DNA of 64,000 nt from Hydrogenophaga sp. BPS33 (lineage in GTDB: Bacteria > Pseudomonadota > Gammaproteobacteria > Burkholderiales > Burkholderiaceae_C). The stretch covers positions 4,030,001 through 4,094,000 of the forward strand of contig NZ_CP044549.1 in assembly GCF_009859475.1 (NCBI RefSeq), read 5' to 3'. This document shows positions 26,661 through 34,342 of the stretch, piece after piece. Below the pieces are notes generated by a model. That model made no database searches, had not been told where the DNA came from, and was given only the letters and a program-made list of their open reading frames with translations. A program made the position numbers and the translations under genes. How positions within the stretch are numbered: position 1 is the first letter of the stretch; every line of letters begins with the position of its first letter.

Positions 26661-27311
26661 TCAGTAACTCACCGGCAGCGGGTCGAGCGATCGCCAAATA
26701 TACCAAGTCGCCACGCTGCAGAAAGGCGCCCAGGTCGTGGCGACCTCGCGGATTTCGCTGCGGCTCACCGGCTCGCCCGAAAAATAGGCTTGGCTGATGC
26801 CATTCTGAAGACCAAGGTCGTCCAGCGGTAATACGTTGGGCCGCATCAGATGGAAGATCAGGAACATTTCGGCCGTCCATCGGCCAATGCCGCGGATCGC
26901 CACCAGCTCACCAATGATGGCTTCGTCGTCCATTTCCGACCAGGCACTCACGTGCACCTGTTCGTTGGCGAAGTGCAGCGCGAGATCGACGAGGTACTCG
27001 ACCTTGCGGGCCGACAAGCCGGCCGCGCGCATGTCGTCCACCTTGAGCTTGAGCACGTGCGCAGGCGTGAGCTTTCGGGGCAACGCCTCGAAGCGGTCCC
27101 ACACCGATTGCGCGGCCTTGACCGAAATCTGCTGCCCGACAATGCTGCGCGCCAAGGTGACGAAGGCGTCGCCACGCGATTGCAGGCAGGCGCTGCCGTA
27201 CTGCGGGATGAGCTTCTTCATCACGCGGTCGCGCTTCATGAGATGGCGGCATGCGTCGACCCAGTACGCGGGCGCGTCCGGGCTGAGATCGGGGAGGATG
27301 GAGCTGGCCAT
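26661..27311 (-). CDS. DNA-3-methyladenine glycosylase, AlkA/HhH-GPD type
   Basis: The 216-residue enzyme would remove alkylated bases from DNA. It carries the helix-hairpin-helix [13 protein letters not shown] and the following catalytic aspartate in V-L-P-L-D-D-L-G. It also has the [12 protein letters not shown] segment of the AlkA-like group. No Fe-S cluster cysteines are present, which rules out an endonuclease III or MutY protein. Its ATG shares one base with the cysS stop (TGATG), so it is coupled to cysS. Confidence 0.9.
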   Translation of the reverse strand: MASSILPDLSPDAPAYWVDACRHLMKRDRVMKKLIPQYGSACLQSRGDAFVTLARSIVGQQISVKAAQSVWDRFEALPRKLTPAHVLKLKVDDMRAAGLSARKVEYLVDLALHFANEQVHVSAWSEMDDEAIIGELVAIRGIGRWTAEMFLIFHLMRPNVLPLDDLGLQNGISQAYFSGEPVSRSEIREVATTWAPFCSVATWYIWRSLDPLPVSY

Positions 27312-28690
27312 CAGTGGCGCTCCCAGGTCGTGCCGGTGGGGCTGTCCTTGAGCACGATGCCCTGCTCGGCCAGTTCTTTGCGGATGCGGTCGGCCTCGGC
27401 GAAATTCTTCGCCTGCTTGGCGGCATTGCGCTGGGCGATCAGGGCCTCGATGTCAGCGCCCTCCTCTTGGCTCGCCTCTCCTTGCAGATAGGTCTGCGGG
27501 TCGGCCTGCAAGAGGCCGAGCGTGCCGCCCAGCGCACGCAGCAAACCGGCCGTGGCCGCATCCTTGCTGCGGTTGACCTCGCCCGCCAACTCGAACAGCA
27601 CCGCCACCGCCTCGGGCGTGCCGAAGTCTTCGTCCATCGCGGCGCGAAACTTCTGCGCGTGCGGTTGGTGCCAGTCGATCGCCGCGACCGATGCCGCCGG
27701 CACCAGCGAGAGCGCGGTGTACAGGCGCCTGAGGGCCCCGCGCGCATCGTCCAGGTGCGCATCGCTGTAATTGAGCGCGCTGCGGTAGTGGGCACGCAGG
27801 ATGAAGAAGCGCACGGTCTCCGGGTCGTACTTCGCCAGCACGTCGCGGATGGTGAAGAAGTTGCCCAGGCTCTTGGACATCTTCTCGTTGTCCACGCGCA
27901 CGAAGCCGTTGTGCACCCAGAAGCGCGCCAGCGGCTTGCCGCTCGCACCCTCGCTCTGCGCGATCTCGTTCTCGTGGTGCGGGAACTGCAGGTCGGCACC
28001 GCCGCCGTGGATGTCGAAGGTCTCACCCAGTGTGCTGCAGCTCATGGCCGAGCATTCGATGTGCCAGCCCGGGCGGCCCGGACCGAACGCACTGGCCCAT
28101 TGGGCTTCTTCGGGCTCGTCGGGTTTGGCCGACTTCCAGAGCACGAAGTCCAGCGGATCGTTCTTGTCGCCGGCCACGGCCACGCGCTCGCCAGCGCGCA
28201 GGTCGTCGAGCGATTTTCCGGACAGCTTGCCGTAACCCTCGAACTTGCGCACGGCGAAGTTCACGTCGCCGCTGTCGGCCTGATAGGCCAGGCCCTTCTT
28301 CTGCAGCGTCTCGATCAAGGACAACATCTGCGGCACGTACTCGGTGGCGCGCGGCTCCAGCGTGGGGGGCTCGATGCCGAGCGCGCCGATGTCCTGGTGC
28401 ATCGCGGCCGTCATTTCGTCGGTCAACGCACGCAGCGTGATGCCGCGCTCCAGCGCGCGCTTGATGATCTTGTCGTCGATGTCGGTGATGTTGCGCACAT
28501 AGGTCACGCGGTAGCCGCTGACCTTGAGCCAACGTTGCACGACATCGAAGGCCATCATCATGCGGGCGTGGCCGATGTGGCAGAGGTCGTAGATCGTCAT
28601 GCCGCAGACGTACATGCGGACATGGCCGGGCTCCAGGGGTTGGAAGACCTCCAACCGGCGCGACAAGGTGTTGTGGATTTTCAAGGTCAT
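27311..28690 (-). CDS. cysS: cysteinyl-tRNA synthetase
   Basis: The 459-residue class I synthetase charges tRNA-Cys. It has the zinc cysteine C29 (Y-V-C-G-M-T), the HIGH signature H38-I-G-H41 and K-M-S-K-S at residues 270-274 in [10 protein letters not shown]. The zinc-binding C-S-A-M-S and [13 protein letters not shown] motifs are also present. It is the first gene of the minus-strand housekeeping block and is divergent from the envelope operon. Confidence 0.97.
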   Translation of the reverse strand: MTLKIHNTLSRRLEVFQPLEPGHVRMYVCGMTIYDLCHIGHARMMMAFDVVQRWLKVSGYRVTYVRNITDIDDKIIKRALERGITLRALTDEMTAAMHQDIGALGIEPPTLEPRATEYVPQMLSLIETLQKKGLAYQADSGDVNFAVRKFEGYGKLSGKSLDDLRAGERVAVAGDKNDPLDFVLWKSAKPDEPEEAQWASAFGPGRPGWHIECSAMSCSTLGETFDIHGGGADLQFPHHENEIAQSEGASGKPLARFWVHNGFVRVDNEKMSKSLGNFFTIRDVLAKYDPETVRFFILRAHYRSALNYSDAHLDDARGALRRLYTALSLVPAASVAAIDWHQPHAQKFRAAMDEDFGTPEAVAVLFELAGEVNRSKDAATAGLLRALGGTLGLLQADPQTYLQGEASQEEGADIEALIAQRNAAKQAKNFAEADRIRKELAEQGIVLKDSPTGTTWERH

Positions 28691-28952
28691 GGAGCGGCGG
28701 GCACGGAATTCAGAGGGGCTTTCGGAGGCAGCAAACCGGCGTCAACAAACCGCCAATGACACCCTGTGCGCAGAGGGTCCTGCGGGTGTTCCCTACGGTC
28801 TGTCGTGGCCGTTGGAACGGGACCCCTCAGATACAATCCGCCAGTATATCCAGCCCGAGGGCGCGGCTCAGCCGGTCTTCGGTCACCCGATCAACGCACC
28901 ACTGGCGCCATCTTCAGTTCCACAAGATGCCCAGGCTCGCTTCCGAGGTCCC
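28691..28952. promoter_or_regulatory. divergent promoter region cysS / envelope operon
   Basis: This 262-bp gap separates two divergent transcription units and must hold both promoters. On the plus strand TACAAT at 28832-28837 is a good -10, but the best -35-like hexamer (TTGGAA at 28812) leaves only 14 bp, so the promoter is uncertain. No small gene is seen. Confidence 0.35.
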
Positions 28953-30008
28953 ATGCCCCAAGCCGTGAATCCACAAGCCAGCCTCCACCGCCCCGCCCGC
29001 TCTGCCCCCTTGTCTCGACAGGCCCATCGCCTGGCCCTGGCCATCATGGTGGCGCTGGGTCTGTGCGGCACGCTTGCGTGGGCTCAAGGCGACGAGTACG
29101 CCGAGGTCAACCGGCTGGTGCGGGCAGGCCAACTCAGCGATGCCTTGGCGAAGGCCGATCAGCACCTGAGCAGCAAGCCGCGTGATCCGCAAATGCGCTT
29201 CCTCAAGGGTGTGATCCAGACCGAAAGCGGCAAGTCTTCCGACGCGATCACCACCTTCACCAAGCTCACCGAGGACTATCCCGAGCTGCCCGAGCCCTAC
29301 AACAACCTGGCCGTGCTCTATGCGGGGCAAAGCCAGTTCGACAAGGCGCGTGCCGCGCTCGAAATGGCGATCCGCACCAACCCGAGCTATGCCACCGCCC
29401 ACGAAAACCTGGGCGACGTGTATGCCAAGCTGGCCAGCCAGGCCTACAGCAAGGCCTTGCAGCTCGACGCAGGCAACGCAGGGGTGCCACCCAAGCTCAG
29501 CCTGATCCGCAGCCTGTTCGCGCCGGACACGCGTGGAGCGCGACCTGCAGCCGCCGCTGTGGCAGCCAACACCGCCACTCCGAGCGCGCCGGCGGCCGCA
29601 CCCGCGGCGAGCAAGCCGGCTGCGGCCCCTGTCGCACCGGCGTCCCCGGCACCGGCCACCGACGCCACGGCACAGAACGACGTGGAAGCCGCGGTCACTG
29701 CCTGGGCCAAGGCGTGGTCCTCCAGGAACATGTCCGCCTATCTGGGTGCTTACGGCCCCACCTTCACACCGCCGGGTGGTCAGGCCCGCTCGGCCTGGGA
29801 AGCCGAACGGCGCTCGCGCATCGAACCGCGCTCGCGCATCGGCGTGGACGTCAGCGAGCTGAGCGTCACCACCAACGGCGACAAGGCCACCGCGCGCTTT
29901 CGCCAGGCCTACACCTCCGACACCCTGAACGTCACCAGCCGCAAGACGCTGGACCTGGTGCGCAGCGGCAACCGTTGGCTGATCGTTCGGGAATCGACGG
30001 GTTCTTGA
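28953..30008 (+). CDS. exported TPR protein with C-terminal NTF2-like (Cds6-type) domain
   Basis: The ATG at 28953 (AGG 5 bp upstream) gives 351 residues with a hydrophobic export signal ending in L-A-W-A-Q. Residues about 50-170 form three or four tetratricopeptide repeats (P-E-P-Y-N-N-L-A-V-L-Y, A-T-A-H-E-N-L-G-D-V-Y). A long Ala/Pro-rich linker (about residues 190-245) leads to a C-terminal domain with V-T-A-W-A-K-A-W-S-S-R and a final R-S-G-N-R-W-L-I-V-R-E-S strand. That domain has the pattern of the NTF2-like Cds6 domain. The stop overlaps the L,D-transpeptidase start (TGATG), and that enzyme ends in a similar domain. A role as envelope scaffold for peptidoglycan enzymes is inferred. Confidence 0.8.
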   Translation: MPQAVNPQASLHRPARSAPLSRQAHRLALAIMVALGLCGTLAWAQGDEYAEVNRLVRAGQLSDALAKADQHLSSKPRDPQMRFLKGVIQTESGKSSDAITTFTKLTEDYPELPEPYNNLAVLYAGQSQFDKARAALEMAIRTNPSYATAHENLGDVYAKLASQAYSKALQLDAGNAGVPPKLSLIRSLFAPDTRGARPAAAAVAANTATPSAPAAAPAASKPAAAPVAPASPAPATDATAQNDVEAAVTAWAKAWSSRNMSAYLGAYGPTFTPPGGQARSAWEAERRSRIEPRSRIGVDVSELSVTTNGDKATARFRQAYTSDTLNVTSRKTLDLVRSGNRWLIVRESTGS

Positions 30009-31495
30009 TGGCAGGTCGGCGGTTCGCTCAGCGGGGCCACGCCAGCCTCTCGACCGAGTTCCCCGGCATGGCAGCGGGCTTGGGTCGCCGCACAGTGCCT
30101 CGGCCACGGATCTTCGTCGCGGTGGCAGCGTTGGCGCTGGCGGCTTTGGTGGTGGTGTCACTGCGGCATGGCGCGCGCGAACAGCGCGACACCCTCACGG
30201 GCACGACCACGACGTCAGCCCCCACCACGCTGATCGCCAGCGCGATGGCCCGTGTGCAGGAGGCAAGCCGCAGTATCGGCAGCCTGTCCACGCCTGCATC
30301 GGGCCTGACGCCCGTGCACCTCACCTCGGACCAGTTGGAGGCATCGCGCCATCGAATGGGACAGGCCGAAGCGCGCCTGATCGAGATCTACCAACTCATC
30401 GGGCAAGCCCGGCACCGAGAGGCGCTCCAGCAAGCCGAAGCCTTGGTGCAGGCGCACCCCAATTTTCAGCTGGCGCACCTCGTGCTCGGCGATCTGCTGA
30501 GTCTGCAAACCCGGCCGCTGCGCCAATGGGGCGATGTGCCCGACACCACGGCAATGGCAGCCGCTGCGCAACTGGACGCCTTGCGCGAAGAGTCGCGCCG
30601 CCGGTTGCAAGCGCTCACCGAACGACCACCCGAAGGCAGCGTCCCCCAGCAGTTCCTCACGCTCTCGTCCCAGAGTCGCCACGCCATTGCCATCGACGCA
30701 TCCCGCTCCCGGCTGTACCTGTTCGAGAACCTGAACCCGGAACGTGGCGCCAACGGTGCCGACCGTGCGCCCAAGCTCAAGCTGCTGGCCGACTTCTACA
30801 TTTCGGTGGGGCTGTCGGGCATCGAGAAGAACGTCGAAGGCGACAAGCGAACACCGCTGGGCGTCTACTACATCACCAGCAACCTCAACCCGGCCGATCT
30901 GCCCGATCTCTACGGGGTGGGCGCACTGCCCATCAACTACCCCAATCCGCTCGACGTGCAGCGCGGGAAAACCGGCAGCGGCATCTGGCTGCATGGCACG
31001 CCGAGCGACCAGTTCGTGCGCGCGCCGCAAGCGTCGGATGGCTGTGTGGTGCTGTCCAATCCCGACCTCGAACGTGTGTTGGCCACGGTGCGCATCCGCA
31101 CCACGCCGGTGGTGATCGCGTCCTCGCTCCAGTGGGTGCAGCCCGAGGCGCTGACGGCCGATCGCGAACAATTCGAATCCGTGCTCGAAGACTGGCGCCG
31201 CGCACGTGGCGATGGCGATCTGTCCGGGCTCAAGCGTTTCTACTCCAGCCGCTTCGCCCACCAGGGCCGCAGCCTGGACCAATGGTGGCCGAAAATCGAA
31301 GACGAACTTCGCGCCAACAAGGCCCGTGGACTGCACATCAAGGACCTGTCCGTCTTGCGCTGGCAAGACCAGGACGACACCCTGGTCGTGACCTTTGGCG
31401 AAGTCGCCGCGGGCCAGAGCCGTGGCGTCACCAAACGCCAGTACTGGGTTCGCGAGCAGGACCGCTGGTCGATCTTTTTTGAAGGAACCATCTGA
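30008..31495 (+). CDS. L,D-transpeptidase (YkuD) with membrane anchor and C-terminal NTF2-like domain
   Basis: The 495-residue protein is anchored by one N-terminal transmembrane helix (about residues 36-54). The YkuD catalytic domain (about residues 215-375) has H329 (W-L-H-G-T-P) and the nucleophile C346 in A-S-D-G-C-V-V-L-S-N. The usual S-H-G-C is S-D-G-C here, a tolerated variant. The last 110 residues form an NTF2-like domain (E-D-W-R-R-A-R-G-D-G-D-L...R-Q-Y-W-V-R-E-Q-D-R-W). L,D-transpeptidases make 3-3 peptidoglycan cross-links or attach proteins to the wall. The gene overlaps both neighbours by a few bases. Confidence 0.88.
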   Translation: MAGRRFAQRGHASLSTEFPGMAAGLGRRTVPRPRIFVAVAALALAALVVVSLRHGAREQRDTLTGTTTTSAPTTLIASAMARVQEASRSIGSLSTPASGLTPVHLTSDQLEASRHRMGQAEARLIEIYQLIGQARHREALQQAEALVQAHPNFQLAHLVLGDLLSLQTRPLRQWGDVPDTTAMAAAAQLDALREESRRRLQALTERPPEGSVPQQFLTLSSQSRHAIAIDASRSRLYLFENLNPERGANGADRAPKLKLLADFYISVGLSGIEKNVEGDKRTPLGVYYITSNLNPADLPDLYGVGALPINYPNPLDVQRGKTGSGIWLHGTPSDQFVRAPQASDGCVVLSNPDLERVLATVRIRTTPVVIASSLQWVQPEALTADREQFESVLEDWRRARGDGDLSGLKRFYSSRFAHQGRSLDQWWPKIEDELRANKARGLHIKDLSVLRWQDQDDTLVVTFGEVAAGQSRGVTKRQYWVREQDRWSIFFEGTI

Positions 31496-32094
31496 TGACA
31501 CCGCTTGCCTTCCTCTCGCGCCGCCGTGCCGTGGCCCTTTGCCTGGCCGTCGCTGCCAGCGCCGCCCTGCTGCCCCTGGGCGCCCACGCACAAAGCGCCG
31601 CACCACGCGTGAAACTCACGACGTCGGCCGGCGACATCGTGGTCGAGGTCTATCCCGACAAGGCCCCGAAAACGGTTGAAAACTTTCTGCAATACGTGAA
31701 GGACAAACACTACGAAGGCACGGTGTTCCACCGCGTCATCAGCGACTTCATGGTGCAAGGCGGCGGCTTCACCGCCGACCTCAAACAGAAGCCCACACGC
31801 GCACCGATTCCCCTGGAAGCCAACAACGGCCTGAAAAACGACCGTGGCGCCATCGCCATGGCCCGCACCTCGAACCCGCACTCGGCCACGTCGCAGTTCT
31901 TCATCAACACCGTGAACAACGACAACCTGAACGCGCCCAAGCCCGATGGCCATGGCTACACCGTGTTCGGCAAGGTTGTCGCCGGACTGGACGTGCTCGA
32001 CAAGATCCGCGCCGTGCCCGTGGGCGACCAAGGCATGCACCAGAACGTCCCCAAGACCCCCATCACCATCCTCAAAGCCACCCTGGAGAAATGA
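31495..32094 (+). CDS. ppiA: periplasmic peptidyl-prolyl cis-trans isomerase (cyclophilin)
   Basis: The 199-residue cyclophilin has a signal peptide ending in A-H-A-Q, so it acts in the periplasm on folding of envelope proteins. The catalytic core is intact: [15 protein letters not shown] near residue 80 and S-A-T-S-Q-F-F-I-N. It starts on the stop of the L,D-transpeptidase (TGATG) behind AAGGA. The next gene is a cytosolic paralogue. Confidence 0.93.
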   Translation: MTPLAFLSRRRAVALCLAVAASAALLPLGAHAQSAAPRVKLTTSAGDIVVEVYPDKAPKTVENFLQYVKDKHYEGTVFHRVISDFMVQGGGFTADLKQKPTRAPIPLEANNGLKNDRGAIAMARTSNPHSATSQFFINTVNNDNLNAPKPDGHGYTVFGKVVAGLDVLDKIRAVPVGDQGMHQNVPKTPITILKATLEK

Positions 32095-32096
32095 AC

Positions 32097-32603
32097 ATGG
32101 CCAACCCCAAAGTCGAACTGCACATCACCGATCACGGTGTGATCACCCTGGAACTCGACGCCGAGAAAGCGCCGCTGTCCACCAACAACTTCCTCGCCTA
32201 CGTCAACAAGGGCCATTACAACAACACCGTGTTCCACCGCGTCATCCCGGGCTTCATGGTGCAAGGTGGCGGCTTCGAGCCGGGCATGACGCAAAAGCCC
32301 ACGGACGCACCGATCAACAACGAGGCCAACAACGGTCTGAAGAACGACACCTACACCGTGGCCATGGCGCGCACCAGCGACCCGCACTCGGCCACCGCGC
32401 AGTTCTTCATCAACGTCTCCAACAACGGTTTCCTCAACCACACCGCGCCCAGCGCACAAGGCTGGGGCTACGCCGTCTTCGGCAAGGTGGTCTCGGGTGC
32501 CGAGATCGTGAAGGCGATCGAAGGTCTGCCCACCGGCCGCAAGGGCTTCCACGACGACGTGCCCAAGAACGACGTCGTGATCGAAAAAGCCGTCGCGCTG
32601 TAA
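32097..32603 (+). CDS. ppiB: cytosolic peptidyl-prolyl cis-trans isomerase (cyclophilin)
   Basis: The 168-residue cyclophilin has no signal peptide. The ATG at 32097 is preferred over the one at 32091, because GGAG is then 9 bp away instead of 3 and the product begins M-A-N-P-K-V-E-L-H as in relatives. The core motifs [15 protein letters not shown] and S-A-T-A-Q-F-F-I-N match the upstream ppiA closely, so the pair arose by duplication. Confidence 0.94.
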   Translation: MANPKVELHITDHGVITLELDAEKAPLSTNNFLAYVNKGHYNNTVFHRVIPGFMVQGGGFEPGMTQKPTDAPINNEANNGLKNDTYTVAMARTSDPHSATAQFFINVSNNGFLNHTAPSAQGWGYAVFGKVVSGAEIVKAIEGLPTGRKGFHDDVPKNDVVIEKAVAL

Positions 32604-32605
32604 TG

Positions 32606-32627
32606 GCCGGGGCGGCACCGCCCCGGC
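32606..32627 (+). other. GC-rich hairpin between ppiB and lpxH
   Basis: GCCGGGGCG and CGCCCCGGC pair perfectly around the loop GCAC, 5 bp before the lpxH start. There is no T-run, so it is not a full intrinsic terminator. It could protect the upstream mRNA or lower lpxH translation, since it occupies the place of the ribosome-binding site. Confidence 0.5.
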
Positions 32628-32632
32628 TCGCC

Positions 32633-33466
32633 ATGACCACAGCCCACACAGACCGCTTCGCCGACCTCATCGCTCCCGCGGGTTGGCAAGCGGTCGATTT
32701 CATGTCCGACCTGCATCTGCAGTCGGGCGAACCCGAGACCTTCGACACCTGGACGCGCTATCTGCGCAGCCCGGCGTCGCAGCGCGGCGATGCGCTGTTC
32801 ATCCTGGGCGACCTGTTCGAGGTATGGATCGGCGACGATGTGCTGAGCGCCCACGCCACCACATCGGCAGAACCCCTTTTCTGGCGCGCCTGCGCCGCCG
32901 AGCTGCACGCATTCAGCGCCCATACGCCGGTGTACTTCCTGCACGGCAACCGCGACTTCCTGCTCGGCCCCGCAGCGCTCAATGCCTGTGGCATGCACGG
33001 ACTGAGCGACCCCACGGTGCTGGCTTTTCTCGGACAGCGCTGGCTGCTCAGCCACGGTGACGAACTCTGCCTGGCCGACACCGACTACATGCGTTTTCGC
33101 GCCCAGGTGCGCACACCCGAATGGCAGCGCTCCTTCCTGGCACAGCCCCTGGCACGGCGCGAAGGCATCGCACGCGACATGCGCACGCAAAGCGAAGCGC
33201 GCAAACGCAGTACCGGCCACGATCCGAACCTGTGGGCCGATGTCGATACCGCCGCCGCACGTGACTGGTTGCAGCGCGCCGACGCGCACACCCTGATCCA
33301 CGGCCACACGCACCGACCGGCGACCCACGCACTCGGCGAGGGTGGACTGCAGCGCGTGGTGCTCAGCGACTGGGACCTGCGCGCCGCCCCACCCCGGGCC
33401 GAGGTGCTGCGCCTCGATGCCCAAGGCCTTCGGCGCCTGCCGCTGGCCTCAGAACCCACCCCATGA
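32633..33466 (+). CDS. lpxH: UDP-2,3-diacylglucosamine diphosphatase
   Basis: The 277-residue metallophosphoesterase carries out the fourth step of lipid A synthesis, releasing UMP to give lipid X. Metal-binding motifs are complete: D-F-M-S-D-L-H-L (residues about 22-29), G-D-L-F-E-V-W-I-G-D-D, H-G-N-R-D-F-L-L, S-H-G-D-E-L-C and I-H-G-H-T-H-R-P. The ATG at 32633 is used; an ATG at 32603 overlapping the ppiB stop is possible but adds residues without similarity. The stop overlaps the next start by 4 bp. Confidence 0.94.
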   Translation: MTTAHTDRFADLIAPAGWQAVDFMSDLHLQSGEPETFDTWTRYLRSPASQRGDALFILGDLFEVWIGDDVLSAHATTSAEPLFWRACAAELHAFSAHTPVYFLHGNRDFLLGPAALNACGMHGLSDPTVLAFLGQRWLLSHGDELCLADTDYMRFRAQVRTPEWQRSFLAQPLARREGIARDMRTQSEARKRSTGHDPNLWADVDTAAARDWLQRADAHTLIHGHTHRPATHALGEGGLQRVVLSDWDLRAAPPRAEVLRLDAQGLRRLPLASEPTP

Positions 33467-34320
33467 TCGATTGGCTTCAACGCTGGCTGCCCCGTTCGCT
33501 GCGCCGCCCCCCATCCATTCCCGACGCGCTGTGGCTCGACACACTCGCGAACCATCCGTTTCTGCGGGCCCTCGATGCGCCCGCCCTGCAGCGTCTGCGT
33601 GCGCTGTGCACCCACTTCCTCATGGAGAAGGAGTTCCATGGCGCCAACGGCCTGGTGGTGACCGACCGCATGGCCCTGGCCATTGCCGCCCAGGCCTGCC
33701 GGCCCCTGCTGTTCATGCGCGGGGTGTGGGGCGGTCCCACGAAAGACCCGCTGAAGCTGCTGGACTGGTACGGCGACTTCGTCGGCATCGTGGTGCAACC
33801 CGGCGCCGTGGTGGCGCGGCGCAAGACCATGGACCGCGCGGGCGTGGTGCACCACTACGACGAAGTGCTCGCTGGCGAAGCCATGGACGGTGGCCCCCTC
33901 ATGCTGAGCTGGGAAGACGTGGAACATGCCGCAGACCGCGCGCCGCAAGGACACAACGTCGTGATCCACGAATTCGTGCACAAGCTCGACATGCACGACA
34001 TGCAGGTCGGCGATGCACCCGATGGCGCACCGCCCTTGCCGTCGGGCTTCATGGGCACGCGCAGCGCCGTGGCGGCACGCGACCTCTGGCAACGGACCAT
34101 GCAGGCCAACTACGACCGCTTCTGCGAAGCGGTGGCGATGGCAGAGCGTTTTGGCGGCGAGGCTCCCTGGCTCGACGACTACGCGGCCAAGGACGCGGCC
34201 GAGTTCTTTGCGGTGACCTGCGAGGCCTACTTCGTCAACCGGCCCCGGTTCGAAGCCGAGTTTCCCGAACTCGTGCCTCTGTACGACGGCTTCTTCGATC
34301 CTGACCGCGCCAGGCCCTGA
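33463..34320 (+). CDS. mtfA: MtfA-like zinc peptidase (M90 family)
   Basis: The 285-residue cytosolic protein has the gluzincin zinc motif H-E-F-V-H-K-L-D-M (residues about 168-176) and a downstream E in D-A-A-E-F-F-A-V-T-C-E. This layout is that of MtfA. In E. coli MtfA binds the repressor Mlc and is an aminopeptidase activated by it. It is coupled to lpxH by an ATGA overlap and ends 22 bp before a convergent gene. The physiological substrate here is unknown. Confidence 0.88.
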   Translation: MIDWLQRWLPRSLRRPPSIPDALWLDTLANHPFLRALDAPALQRLRALCTHFLMEKEFHGANGLVVTDRMALAIAAQACRPLLFMRGVWGGPTKDPLKLLDWYGDFVGIVVQPGAVVARRKTMDRAGVVHHYDEVLAGEAMDGGPLMLSWEDVEHAADRAPQGHNVVIHEFVHKLDMHDMQVGDAPDGAPPLPSGFMGTRSAVAARDLWQRTMQANYDRFCEAVAMAERFGGEAPWLDDYAAKDAAEFFAVTCEAYFVNRPRFEAEFPELVPLYDGFFDPDRARP

Positions 34321-34342
34321 GGCCCTGATGAAGGCCCCGCGC

